DNA of 64,000 nt. It comes from UMGS1590 sp963558655 (GTDB lineage Bacteria; Bacillota; Peptococcia; Peptococcales; Peptococcaceae). Below, piece by piece: positions 44,111-52,239 of this stretch (the first letter of the stretch is position 1; the number at the start of each line of letters is the position of its first letter). The stretch is taken from NCBI GenBank assembly GCA_963558655.1, contig CAUWHJ010000003.1, positions 1 to 64,000 on the forward strand, read 5' to 3'. The translations under genes were made by a program, and so were the position numbers. The notes under the pieces were generated by a model. The model did not search any database. It was not told where the DNA came from and worked only from the letters and a program-made list of their open reading frames with translations.

Positions 44111-44170
44111 AATATGTAGAACGCTGAATCATTGCGCTCTCAGATTTCTTAGCGAATTTCCTATAAACGA

Positions 44171-44198
44171 TTGAAATTCTCTGTGTGTGTGATATAAT
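44171..44198 (+). promoter_or_regulatory. Sigma-A promoter of the CBS-ACT-UPF0210 operon
   Basis: TTGAAA, 16 bp spacer, consensus TATAAT, 47 bp before the CBS gene start. Confidence 0.78.
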
Positions 44199-44244
44199 AT
44201 TTTCTAATGAGTATTGCCTTAGTTGCAATGAAGGAGGAATCATT

Positions 44245-44730
44245 ATGAGTGAAGTTATTTCTAACATCATGGAAAAAGATGTATACTATGCACATGATAA
44301 TGATGACATCGCTACTGTCTTGAAAACATTGGTTGATAAAAAAATCAGTGGTCTGCCGATCGTTAATGCTGACATGGAAGTGGTTGGTTTTATCAGTGAT
44401 GGCGATATTATGAAATTTATTGCCAAACAAGATCCACGCATTATTGATATGACCAGCTTCATCACCGTTTGGTATGACTCTGAAAGTTTCGATAAAAAGT
44501 TAGATGACCTTTTACAAATCAATGTTATGGAATTGGCAACGACGAAAATTATCGGCGCTGAGCCAGATGAAACGGTTGATGAGGTGGCACGCACTCTTGG
44601 TAAAAAACGTATCAAGAAATTACCGGTCATTGAAGATGGTAAACTTGTTGGCATGATTAGCCGCCATAACATCATTCGTTACATCATTTCTTATCATCAA
44701 AAGAAGCAAGGAGAACAAACAACATTATGA
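44245..44730 (+). CDS. CBS-pair domain protein
   Basis: A 161-residue stand-alone CBS protein made of two CBS motifs (about 7-70 and 92-150). Visible repeats are KKISGLPIVNADMEVVGFIS and KKRIKKLPVIEDGKLVGMIS. CBS pairs bind adenosine nucleotides or SAM and report energy state; the ligand here is unknown. ATG 44245 has AAGGAGG upstream. It overlaps the ACT gene start by four bases, which links its function to that gene and to the UPF0210 protein. Confidence 0.85.
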   Translation: MSEVISNIMEKDVYYAHDNDDIATVLKTLVDKKISGLPIVNADMEVVGFISDGDIMKFIAKQDPRIIDMTSFITVWYDSESFDKKLDDLLQINVMELATTKIIGAEPDETVDEVARTLGKKRIKKLPVIEDGKLVGMISRHNIIRYIISYHQKKQGEQTTL

Positions 44731-45011
44731 GTATTGAACCGCAGAAGGCCGTTATCACCGTTACTGGCTATGACAAAAAAGGCATCATTGCCAATGTCAC
44801 GGCCATGCTCTTTGAGCACAATGTCAATGTGTTAGATATTAGCCAAACCATTCTTGATGGCTTTTTCAACATGATTATGCTTGTGGACATTACGGAATGT
44901 AATGTTTCCTTACAGGAACTTGTTGATGAATGCGACAGAGTAGGCAAAGAAATTGGTCTTGAAGTGCGCTGCCAGCATCAGGATATTTTCAAGTTCATGC
45001 ATCAGGTATAA
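44727..45011 (+). CDS. ACT domain protein (UPF0237 family)
   Basis: A 94-residue single ACT domain of the UPF0237 type, starting VITVTGYDKKGIIANVTAML and ending DIFKFMHQV. ACT domains bind amino acids and regulate metabolism. This family is almost always encoded next to the UPF0210/PFL-like protein that follows, so the two are expected to act together. The ligand is not known. Confidence 0.9.
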   Translation: MSIEPQKAVITVTGYDKKGIIANVTAMLFEHNVNVLDISQTILDGFFNMIMLVDITECNVSLQELVDECDRVGKEIGLEVRCQHQDIFKFMHQV

Positions 45012-45026
45012 GTTGAGGTACGCATC

Positions 45027-46394
45027 ATGTCATTTTCTTTGAATACATCAGATATTTTTCAAACAATCCACATGATCGCCGAGGAAAAACTCGACATCCG
45101 TACAACAACAATGGGCATTTCGCTCAAAGACTGTGTGTCGGAATCCACTGCGACGACTTGCCAAAAGGTCTATGATAAAATCACAAAGACCGCAGAACAC
45201 CTTGTGCCAACTGCTGAAGCCATTTCAAAAGAATATGGTATTCCAATTATTAACAAGCGTATTTCTGTAACGCCAATTTCTATCATTGGCGAAGCCTGCG
45301 TCGACCGCGATTATGTTGCCTTAGCCAAAACGCTTGATCGTGCCGCAAAAGAAGTCGGCGTTGACTTTATCGGCGGTTATGGTGCACTTGTGCAAAAAGG
45401 CATGACGAACGCAGAACGAGAATTCCTTGAAACCATTCCGGAAGCTCTTTCTTCGACCGACATTGTATGTTCTTCTGTCAATATCGGTTCCAGCAAAGCC
45501 GGTATCAACATGGATGCTGTGGCCATTCTTGGGCGTGTCATTAAAAAGACAGCAGAACTGACTGCCGATGCTGATGGCCTTGGCTGTGCAAAATTCGTTG
45601 CTTTTTGTAACGCAGTAGAAGATAACCCATTTATGGCGGGTGCTTTCTATGGTGTTGGCGAAGGTGAAAACTGCCTCAGCGTTGGCGTGAGCGGTCCTGG
45701 GGTTGTGCTGAATGCCATCAAGGGCCGTGAAACGCTGCCATTTGATGAGCTTGCAGAACTTATCAAGCGTATGGCGTTCAAAATCACCCGTTCAGGGGAA
45801 ATGGTTGGCCTTGAAGCGGCCAAACGTTTAGGGGTGCCATTCGGTATTGTTGACCTTTCTTTGGCGCCAACAGCAGCCATTGGCGACTCTGTTGCTGATA
45901 TTCTTGAAGCATTTGGCCTTGAAAAATGCGGAACCCACGGTACAACGGCTGCTCTTGCGATGTTAAACGATGCTGTTAAGAAAGGTGGCGCTACGGCTTC
46001 TAGCCATGTTGGCGGTCTTTCCGGTGCTTTTATTCCTGTCAGTGAAGATGCTGGTATGATCAATGCTGCAAAAATTGGCAGCTTGAGTTATGACAAATTG
46101 GAAGCCATGACCTGCGTTTGCTCGGTAGGGATTGACATGGTGGCTATTCCTGGCGACACACCAGCAGAAACCATCACGGCAATGATTGCCGACGAAGCAG
46201 CCATTGGTATGATTAACAAAAAAACTACCGCTGTGCGCGTTATTCCTGTACCAGGAAAAGGCGTTGGTGAAATGGTTGAATTTGGCGGTTTGCTTGGCCG
46301 TGCACCAATCATGGATGTTCATCCATTTTCGTCTAAAGTCTTTGCAGAGCGTGGCGGACGTATTCCAGCACCAATTCACGCACTCAACAACTAG
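45027..46394 (+). CDS. UPF0210 (DUF711) family protein
   Basis: A 455-residue protein of the UPF0210/DUF711 family, sometimes labelled PFL family because of a distant fold resemblance to pyruvate formate-lyase. It lacks the glycyl radical loop and is not a formate lyase. Conserved stretches include MISLKDCVSES-like GISLKDCVSEST, FIGGYGALVQKGMT, SVNIGSSKAGINMDAV and HVGGLSGAFIPVSEDAGM. Function is unknown; the adjacent ACT gene suggests amino acid control. It forms an operon with the CBS and ACT genes. Confidence 0.9.
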   Translation: MSFSLNTSDIFQTIHMIAEEKLDIRTTTMGISLKDCVSESTATTCQKVYDKITKTAEHLVPTAEAISKEYGIPIINKRISVTPISIIGEACVDRDYVALAKTLDRAAKEVGVDFIGGYGALVQKGMTNAEREFLETIPEALSSTDIVCSSVNIGSSKAGINMDAVAILGRVIKKTAELTADADGLGCAKFVAFCNAVEDNPFMAGAFYGVGEGENCLSVGVSGPGVVLNAIKGRETLPFDELAELIKRMAFKITRSGEMVGLEAAKRLGVPFGIVDLSLAPTAAIGDSVADILEAFGLEKCGTHGTTAALAMLNDAVKKGGATASSHVGGLSGAFIPVSEDAGMINAAKIGSLSYDKLEAMTCVCSVGIDMVAIPGDTPAETITAMIADEAAIGMINKKTTAVRVIPVPGKGVGEMVEFGGLLGRAPIMDVHPFSSKVFAERGGRIPAPIHALNN

Positions 46395-46409
46395 AAATTT
46401 GGGATAGCT

Positions 46410-46814
46410 ATGGAAATCAGGAAGAACTCAGCGCAACCTTCTCATGCTGAACCCTCTTGGCATGAGAAGGTTGTCTTGCGCAAAATCAATATGAGACGCA
46501 AAGATAGGCACATTTACCGTGTAAAAACAAAAAAAGCAACACAACAGCGTATGGTGGACGCCATGGAGCGTGCACGCCTTGCCGAATATGCTATGTATAT
46601 GGAAAAACCATGGCGGCTTTTGGGCATGAACTTTCTTATCGGATTGGCACGCGGCTTAGGAACCACCATTGGTCTTGCTTTGGTGCTTGCATTGTTGGTT
46701 TTTATTGCTCAGGAAATTATCTCAGCAAATTTGCCTGGCATCAGCAAGTGGCTCGCTGATCTTCTTGGTTTGGTGCAAAGCTATTCCGTATCAGGACTTC
46801 CTTACAATGACTAA
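46410..46814 (+). CDS. DUF5665-like small membrane protein
   Basis: A 134-residue protein with a basic, hydrophilic N-terminus (1-70) and a C-terminal hydrophobic segment, LIGLARGLGTTIGLALVLAL, then LVFIAQEIISANLPG. The pattern matches the DUF5665 family of Clostridia, whose function is unknown. It overlaps lspA by 8 nt, so it may be linked to the lipoprotein pathway or only share the transcript. The start is ATG 46410; the ribosome site is weak. Confidence 0.7.
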   Translation: MEIRKNSAQPSHAEPSWHEKVVLRKINMRRKDRHIYRVKTKKATQQRMVDAMERARLAEYAMYMEKPWRLLGMNFLIGLARGLGTTIGLALVLALLVFIAQEIISANLPGISKWLADLLGLVQSYSVSGLPYND

Positions 46815-47286
46815 ATCTATAAAACACCTGCTTCCATATCTTATTGCGCTGGTGCTTTTGGGCTTAGATCAGTGGAGCAAGGCGTTGGTGCGTCAACAGA
46901 TGCAATTAGGAGAAAGTATTCCTTTGATTCCAAATGTGTTTCATTTGACTTATATTGAAAACGATGGGGTTGCTTTTGGTTTATTTGCTGGTCATACTCG
47001 TCTTTTTCTTGTTGTCAGCCTTTTGGTTTTAGTAGGTTTATTGATTTTTGCCTGGAAAGAAGCCAAAGATTCTCTGCTTCTGCATTATGGCGTCGCCTTG
47101 GTTGTTTCCGGTGCCCTCGGTAATATCATTGATCGTGCTTACAAAGCATCGGTGACAGATATGTTTGATTTGCGTATTTGGCCAATCTTCAATATTGCGG
47201 ATATAGCCGTTTGTGTTGGCATTGCGCTTTTGGTTTTGTATGTATTTTTCGATTCGAGGGACAATGATGGGAAAAGAACAAATTGA
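46807..47286 (+). CDS. lspA: Lipoprotein signal peptidase (signal peptidase II)
   Basis: A 159-residue aspartic membrane protease that cleaves prolipoprotein signal peptides. The motifs GLDQWSKALVRQ, YIENDGVAFGLFAG and GALGNIIDRAY are present, with catalytic Asp118 in VTDMFD and Asp132 in FNIADIAV. Four membrane helices are expected. It starts inside the end of the DUF5665 gene and overlaps the following synthase gene by 20 nt. Confidence 0.95.
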   Translation: MTKSIKHLLPYLIALVLLGLDQWSKALVRQQMQLGESIPLIPNVFHLTYIENDGVAFGLFAGHTRLFLVVSLLVLVGLLIFAWKEAKDSLLLHYGVALVVSGALGNIIDRAYKASVTDMFDLRIWPIFNIADIAVCVGIALLVLYVFFDSRDNDGKRTN

Positions 47287-48175
47287 TGTTCCAATAGAAG
47301 CTGTGGGACAACGCATCGATCAATGGATAGCGGCACACACGCAACTAACTCGTTCTGCTTTTAAGCAAGCTGTTGAAAAAAATCGAGTCATCTTTAATGG
47401 AAGTGTGCTCAAAAAAGCCGGCATGAAAATTCCGCACGCAGGCGTTGTAACCATGCTTGATGAAGAGCCAGCGGTGCTAAATCCTATTGCTATGCCCTTA
47501 GATATTGTCTATGAAGATGATACGCTTCTTATAGTTAATAAACCACGCCATTTATTGGTTTATCCCGTAAAAGACAAAAACGAGCCCACACTGGTCAATG
47601 GTTTACTCGCTTACACAACACTCTCAGATTATTGTGGTGTTGAAAGACCAGGAATCGTTCACCGTCTTGATAGGGACACATCAGGTTTGGTGTTGGTTGC
47701 AAAAAACAATCTTATTCATGAAAAACTTTATGCTCAATTAGCACGACATGACATCGTGCGAGAATACATTGGTATTTCCTGTCACCCTTTTGATGAGCGT
47801 GTTGGTGTTGTTGATAAAGCCATAGTACCTGATTATATGCATGGCACAAAAAGAACAGTTACCAACAACGGCGGGCAGGAAGCACTCACGCATTACAGGT
47901 GTGTCTATCAAAACAATGCCTATGCACTGATGCGGTTTCGTTTAGAGACAGGGCGAACGCATCAAATTCGTGTACACATGGCATCTATCGGTCATCCGCT
48001 TGTCGGTGACGGCTTGTATGGCGAAGAAAAAAACATCTTCGGATTTCACGGGCAGGCATTGCATGCCCTGCGCCTTTGTTTCACACATCCTATCACAGGA
48101 GAAAATATTGAAGCAACAGCACCAGCGCCGGAGATTTTCAAAAAAGCGGTTACACGCATACGAATGATGAAGTAG
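47267..48175 (+). CDS. RluA-family ribosomal pseudouridine synthase
   Basis: A 302-residue RluA/RluD-type enzyme. An N-terminal S4 domain (about 10-60) is followed by the catalytic domain with PGIVHRLDRDTSGLVLVAK, where Asp135 is the catalytic aspartate, and RLETGRTHQIRVHMASIGHP. The exact uridine target cannot be read, though RluD-like (23S helix 69) is common for this gene beside lspA. ATG 47267 is taken because GAGGG lies 6 nt upstream. Confidence 0.93.
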   Translation: MGKEQIDVPIEAVGQRIDQWIAAHTQLTRSAFKQAVEKNRVIFNGSVLKKAGMKIPHAGVVTMLDEEPAVLNPIAMPLDIVYEDDTLLIVNKPRHLLVYPVKDKNEPTLVNGLLAYTTLSDYCGVERPGIVHRLDRDTSGLVLVAKNNLIHEKLYAQLARHDIVREYIGISCHPFDERVGVVDKAIVPDYMHGTKRTVTNNGGQEALTHYRCVYQNNAYALMRFRLETGRTHQIRVHMASIGHPLVGDGLYGEEKNIFGFHGQALHALRLCFTHPITGENIEATAPAPEIFKKAVTRIRMMK

Positions 48176-48188
48176 AGGAGGAATCCAT

Positions 48189-49103
48189 TTGCTTAGTGAT
48201 AGTTTAAAAGTTTTTATCACAGTAGCTGATAAGAAAAACTTTTCCAAAGCGGCGAAGGCGTTGAATTTGACTCAACCGGCTATCAGCTTTCAGATCCAGA
48301 CGCTGGAGCAGTATTACCAAACAAAGCTCTTCGACCGCATCAATCGACACGTTAAGCTGACAGAGACTGGGGAGCTTTTGCTTGAGTACGCATTGTCTAT
48401 GAACGATCTCCAGTCGGAGCTTGAACGTAAAATGCAGCAATTAACCGGTCATGTCAAAGGACAGCTGATGATTGGTGCCAGCCGCACCGTTGGCGAATAT
48501 GTGTTGCCTTATGTCATCTGCAAATTCAAAGAGGATTATCCAGATGTTGATGTGACACTCGAAATTTATAATACCAAACATGTTGAAGAAAACGTCCTTA
48601 ACCGTTATTTAGACATCGGTTTGGTTGAATCTGATATTCGCCATCAGGAACTGTTCTTCCAAAACATTCTTAGCGACGAACTTTTGCTTGTTGTGCCAAA
48701 GGATCATCGTTGGGCAGAACTTGATGAAATTTCGCTTAATGAATTAAAAGGGGAACCGTTCATCGTTCGTGAAGCTGGTTCCGGCAGTCGTTTGGTCTTT
48801 GAACAAGCGTTGATTGATGCAGAATTTGATGTCGAAGATCTTAACGTCATTATGGAGATTGGCAGCATTACTTCCATTAAAAGTGCCATCATTAACGGCC
48901 TCGGGGTTGCTGTCATGTCAAGATGGGCTGTGCGTGATCTGGAACAGGCAGGTATTGCACACACAGTTCGCATTAAAGAGCTTGATTTACATCGTCCGTT
49001 TAGCATCATTCTCAATCAGGGAAATTTTGAATCTGAAGCCTGCAATAAATTCATCCGCTATTTGGGCGAAGTAACAGAAAAAGAAATCTACGAGCATATT
49101 TAA
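48189..49103 (+). CDS. LysR-family transcriptional regulator 1
   Basis: A 304-residue LysR regulator. The N-terminal winged helix (1-60) shows FSKAAKALNLTQPAISFQIQ and the effector domain (about 90-300) begins GQLMIGASRTVGEYVLPYV, with REAGSGSR in the ligand cleft. It resembles the CysL/YeiE branch, regulators of sulfur or selenium metabolism, but the ligand is not known. It starts at TTG 48189 with GGAGGA upstream. It is followed by a paralogue with no metabolic gene beside it. Confidence 0.92.
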   Translation: MLSDSLKVFITVADKKNFSKAAKALNLTQPAISFQIQTLEQYYQTKLFDRINRHVKLTETGELLLEYALSMNDLQSELERKMQQLTGHVKGQLMIGASRTVGEYVLPYVICKFKEDYPDVDVTLEIYNTKHVEENVLNRYLDIGLVESDIRHQELFFQNILSDELLLVVPKDHRWAELDEISLNELKGEPFIVREAGSGSRLVFEQALIDAEFDVEDLNVIMEIGSITSIKSAIINGLGVAVMSRWAVRDLEQAGIAHTVRIKELDLHRPFSIILNQGNFESEACNKFIRYLGEVTEKEIYEHI

Positions 49104-49118
49104 GGGAGGGAACCAGCC

Positions 49119-50015
49119 ATGTTAAACGATAGCATTCGTGTGTTTTTGATGGTTGTCGAGAAAAAAAGTTTTTCTAAAGCCGCAAAAGCACTCTTCTTAA
49201 CACAACCGGCCGTTAGCTTCCAAATTCAAATGCTCGAAGAACATTATGGAACACGTCTGTTCGACCGTGTAAGTCGCAACATCATTCTCACCGAAGCTGG
49301 CGAACTGTTGTATAAGTACGCAACTGAAATGAGTGATATGCAATCTAGCCTTGAAAAAGATATGCAGGAGCTTAATAACACCATTCTCGGTCGTTTGCGT
49401 ATTGGTGCCAGTGTTACCATTGGTGAATACATTGCGCCATACATCTTAGGCAATTTCAAAAAACATTACCCAAAAGTAACGTTAAGTTTGGAAGTGGCCA
49501 ACTCTGATGAAATTGAAATGGCCATTCACGATACCAGTCTTGACATTGGTCTTGTTGAAGGACCGCCAGTCGATAAAGACCTTGAAAGTGTACCTTTCTT
49601 AGATGACGAATTGGTTGTTATCACCAGTGTAGACCATCCATGGAGCAAGCTCGATTCTATTTCTATTTTTGAGCTTGACCAATACCCATACATTTCTCGT
49701 GAGAAAGGCTCCGGTACACGCGCTGAAATTGAACAACATCTCAAAGCAGCCGGTTTCTCGCCTAATAATCTCAATGTTATGATGCGCCTTGGCAGCACTT
49801 GTGCCATTAAGAGCGCTGTACGCAATGGCTATGGTTTCACCATTGTATCTCGCTGGGCCATTAAAGACGATCTGAAGATGGGAAATCTTGCCATGGTAAA
49901 ACTCAAAGAAGACGAATTCAAACGCCGCTTCCGTATTGTTTACCATAAAAAGAAATTCAAAACGCAAGCAGCCGAAGAATTCCTGAAATTCATTGAGAAT
50001 GAAACCTTTCAGTAA
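49119..50015 (+). CDS. LysR-family transcriptional regulator 2
   Basis: A 298-residue paralogue of the preceding regulator, similar across its whole length: FSKAAKALFLTQPAVSFQIQ in the helix-turn-helix and GRLRIGASVTIGEYIAPYI at the start of the effector domain, with REKGSGTR in the cleft. The pair probably arose by tandem duplication. A GGGAGGGA site precedes ATG 49119. A strong terminator ends the transcript. Targets are unknown. Confidence 0.92.
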   Translation: MLNDSIRVFLMVVEKKSFSKAAKALFLTQPAVSFQIQMLEEHYGTRLFDRVSRNIILTEAGELLYKYATEMSDMQSSLEKDMQELNNTILGRLRIGASVTIGEYIAPYILGNFKKHYPKVTLSLEVANSDEIEMAIHDTSLDIGLVEGPPVDKDLESVPFLDDELVVITSVDHPWSKLDSISIFELDQYPYISREKGSGTRAEIEQHLKAAGFSPNNLNVMMRLGSTCAIKSAVRNGYGFTIVSRWAIKDDLKMGNLAMVKLKEDEFKRRFRIVYHKKKFKTQAAEEFLKFIENETFQ

Positions 50016-50029
50016 AATTCTATAAAATG

Positions 50030-50077
50030 AAGAACCGCCAAACAACGGCATAAGACGTTGTTTGGCGGTTCTTTTTT
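50030..50077. terminator. Bidirectional terminator between lysR2 and the vanS-like gene
   Basis: An 18-bp perfect stem beginning AAGAACCGCCAAACAACG and ending in its complement, loop of 8, with a T-run on each strand. It closes the rightward LysR pair and the leftward two-component operon. Confidence 0.92.
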
Positions 50078-50092
50078 GAAAAAATATGATTA

Positions 50093-51280
50093 TCAACTAT
50101 CCTGTTCCATTACCGGTAATTCAACAGCTAAATTGCAGGGCAGCGTGACGATAAACGTCGTTTGATGATTTTCGCTTCTTGCACTAATTGTTCCCTGATG
50201 TAATGTCACAATTTCTCGTGCAATAGCCAACCCTAAACCGGCACCGCCTGTTTGCGTGGAACGCGCTTCATCTAAGCGGAAAAATTTTTCAAAAAGTCGA
50301 TCCAATTTTTCTGCCGGAATGGTCGGACCAGTGTTAGAAAAAGAGAGCGTCATGTTTTGACCACTCTGTTGAGCGCGAACAACGATGTCTGAGTCGGGAT
50401 CACTGTAAGCAATAGCGTTTTTTAGAATATTGTTAAACACACGCGCCAGCTTATTGGCATCACCATGAAGCGATAAATTATCTGCTGCATCTAAAATGAT
50501 ACGATTGCCATGTTGTTGTGCCAAAGGATAGAACTCATCTGTCATTTGCACTAGCATATAAGAAAGATCCACTGGCGCGATGTCTAAATGAACCTGCTGC
50601 AAATTGAAACGGGTAATATCGAAAAATTCATTGATTAAGCGTTCGAGCCGCTGTGCTTTTTCAAACGCTATGTTGGTATATTTTGCACGTAAAGCCATGG
50701 GCATATCTGGTGCTTCCGAAAGAAGGCTAAGATAGCCAATCACAGAAGTCAGCGGCGTTTTCAAATCGTGCGCCAGATACGTAATAAGGTCATTTTTGCG
50801 TGCAGTTTCTTCATATAAAAGCTGTTCATGGCGGCGCATTTTGTCCTTCACCTCGCTCATTTGAATAGCAATGGCGTTGTATTCTTTCGGAAAAACAGAC
50901 GACGCCTCCTTGTCGGAAAACATATAGTCGTGGATCATTTCGCCAAGATCGGTCATGCGGTCACGCACATCAGCTCGTGTTAAAAATCGTGCCAAAACCA
51001 ACGCGATTCCACTGCCAACAAGAACAAGAATCAGCGTAAATACAGCACCATAAACCTTAACCAATGTCCAGTTTGGTCGCCAAATGTAAATCATTTCACC
51101 GCTTGCCGTCTGTGTATAACCATAGACAGCCATCAATTTGTCCTCGAACCAACCTGTTAAAGCGCCTTCCAAGCCGCGATCCACGAAGAAAAGAAACCCC
51201 ATTGCTAAAATCGTTCCCAAAACAGCAATTAGAAAGAAGCGTTTAATAATTTGTTGTTTATGGTTCAATTTTATAGCCAC
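50093..51280 (-). CDS. VanS-like sensor histidine kinase
   Basis: A 395-residue membrane kinase. Two membrane helices (about 15-32 and 76-99) bracket a short outer loop, then a HAMP-like region and the H-box LITYLAHDLKTPLTSVIGYL with the phosphorylated His171. INEFFDITRFNLQQV, the N-box around NILKNAIAYSD and the G-box GGAGLGLA follow. The H-box and following region closely resemble VanS, the vancomycin resistance sensor. The start is GTG 51280, overlapping the regulator gene by 23 nt; no ATG is well placed. No van resistance genes are nearby. Confidence 0.88.
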   Translation of the reverse strand: MAIKLNHKQQIIKRFFLIAVLGTILAMGFLFFVDRGLEGALTGWFEDKLMAVYGYTQTASGEMIYIWRPNWTLVKVYGAVFTLILVLVGSGIALVLARFLTRADVRDRMTDLGEMIHDYMFSDKEASSVFPKEYNAIAIQMSEVKDKMRRHEQLLYEETARKNDLITYLAHDLKTPLTSVIGYLSLLSEAPDMPMALRAKYTNIAFEKAQRLERLINEFFDITRFNLQQVHLDIAPVDLSYMLVQMTDEFYPLAQQHGNRIILDAADNLSLHGDANKLARVFNNILKNAIAYSDPDSDIVVRAQQSGQNMTLSFSNTGPTIPAEKLDRLFEKFFRLDEARSTQTGGAGLGLAIAREIVTLHQGTISARSENHQTTFIVTLPCNLAVELPVMEQDS

Positions 51281-51965
51281 ACCCCCAGATTGTTTTAATA
51301 TAGCGTGGGTTCTCAAAAGAATCACCCAATTTTTCACGCAGATGACGAATATGTACAGAAATGGTGTTGTTGCGTTTGTCGTAATAATCCTCATCCCACA
51401 CACCGTGGAACAACGCCTCTGCACTCACCACCTTTCCGCGGTTCTCACAAAGAATACGCAATATGGAAAATTCGGTCGGTGTTAAAGACAAAGGTTTTTC
51501 ATTGAGAAAACATTCATGGCTGGAAACATCGAGCACCAAACCACCACAAATCAGTGTTTGGTCGGCTTCAGATACCGCAGCGTTTTGACTCTGGTTATAC
51601 GTTTTATAGCGGCGCAGCTGCGCTTTAACACGTGCCACCAGCTCTAACGGCAAAAACGGTTTGGTGATATAGTCATCAGCACCAAGCGTCAGGCCTGTCA
51701 CCTTATCCATCGTTTCGCTTTTGGCCGTCAGCATAATGATTGGGTACTGGAACCGCTCACGTATTTTCGCACATAGCGTAAGCCCATCTACTTCCGGCAT
51801 CATAATATCAAGTATGGCTAAATCAAACGGCTCACGCTGTACTTGTGTCAATGCTTCCACGCCACTGTAAAATGCTACCACCTCATAACCTTCATTTTTC
51901 AGGTAAAGCGAAACCAAATCGACAATTTCTTTTTCGTCATCTACCAACAAAATCTTTTCAGCCAT
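51258..51965 (-). CDS. VanR-like OmpR-family response regulator
   Basis: A 235-residue response regulator. The receiver domain has LLVDDEKEIVDLVSLYLKNE, the phosphoacceptor Asp53 in ILDIMMPEVDG and Lys102 in DDYITKPFLPLELVARVKAQ. The C-terminal winged helix has SLTPTEFSILRILCENRGKV and ISVHIRHLREKLGD, both nearly the VanR pattern. AAGGAGG lies 8 nt upstream of ATG 51965. It is co-transcribed with the kinase and divergent from two secreted-protein genes, its possible targets. Confidence 0.92.
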   Translation of the reverse strand: MAEKILLVDDEKEIVDLVSLYLKNEGYEVVAFYSGVEALTQVQREPFDLAILDIMMPEVDGLTLCAKIRERFQYPIIMLTAKSETMDKVTGLTLGADDYITKPFLPLELVARVKAQLRRYKTYNQSQNAAVSEADQTLICGGLVLDVSSHECFLNEKPLSLTPTEFSILRILCENRGKVVSAEALFHGVWDEDYYDKRNNTISVHIRHLREKLGDSFENPRYIKTIWGCGYKIEP

Positions 51966-51999
51966 ATCACCAACCTCCTTTTGCGTACCTTCTGTTACT

Positions 52000-52005
52000 A
52001 TTATA
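52000..52005 (-). promoter_or_regulatory. -10 element of the vanRS-like operon
   Basis: Consensus TATAAT on the - strand, 35 bp before the response regulator start. No recognisable -35, which fits a promoter needing an activator. Confidence 0.5.
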
Positions 52006-52046
52006 CAGTTTAACAAATCACTGTGCATCATTTATGAATAGAAGAT

Positions 52047-52067
52047 GAAAGAATTACTAATTCTTTC
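52047..52067. promoter_or_regulatory. Perfect 21-bp palindrome, probable operator
   Basis: GAAAGAATTA, one central C, TAATTCTTTC: 10-bp arms that match exactly. It sits in the 274-bp gap between the divergent two-component and secreted-protein operons, about 42 bp upstream of the regulator -10. Confidence 0.6.
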
Positions 52068-52239
52068 TAAATTTTTCACCAATCCTACCGACAGAAAATG
52101 AAGAAAAGATGAAGGAAATAAAAAATAGCTAAATATTCTGCTTATAATCCTTTAATCATTCTAAACACGCTTGATTTGCTGAAGAAGGCGTGTTATCGTC
52201 ATCTTAGAGGAATAAAAATAGATGGGGAGGGGAAGACTG

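Noticed and set aside
45027..46394. Pyruvate formate-lyase
   Set aside because: The PFL label sometimes given to UPF0210 rests on distant fold similarity; no glycyl radical motif or catalytic Cys-Cys pair is present.
50093..51965. A vancomycin resistance operon
   Set aside because: Only the sensor and regulator resemble Van proteins; no ligase, dehydrogenase or dipeptidase gene is present in the window.
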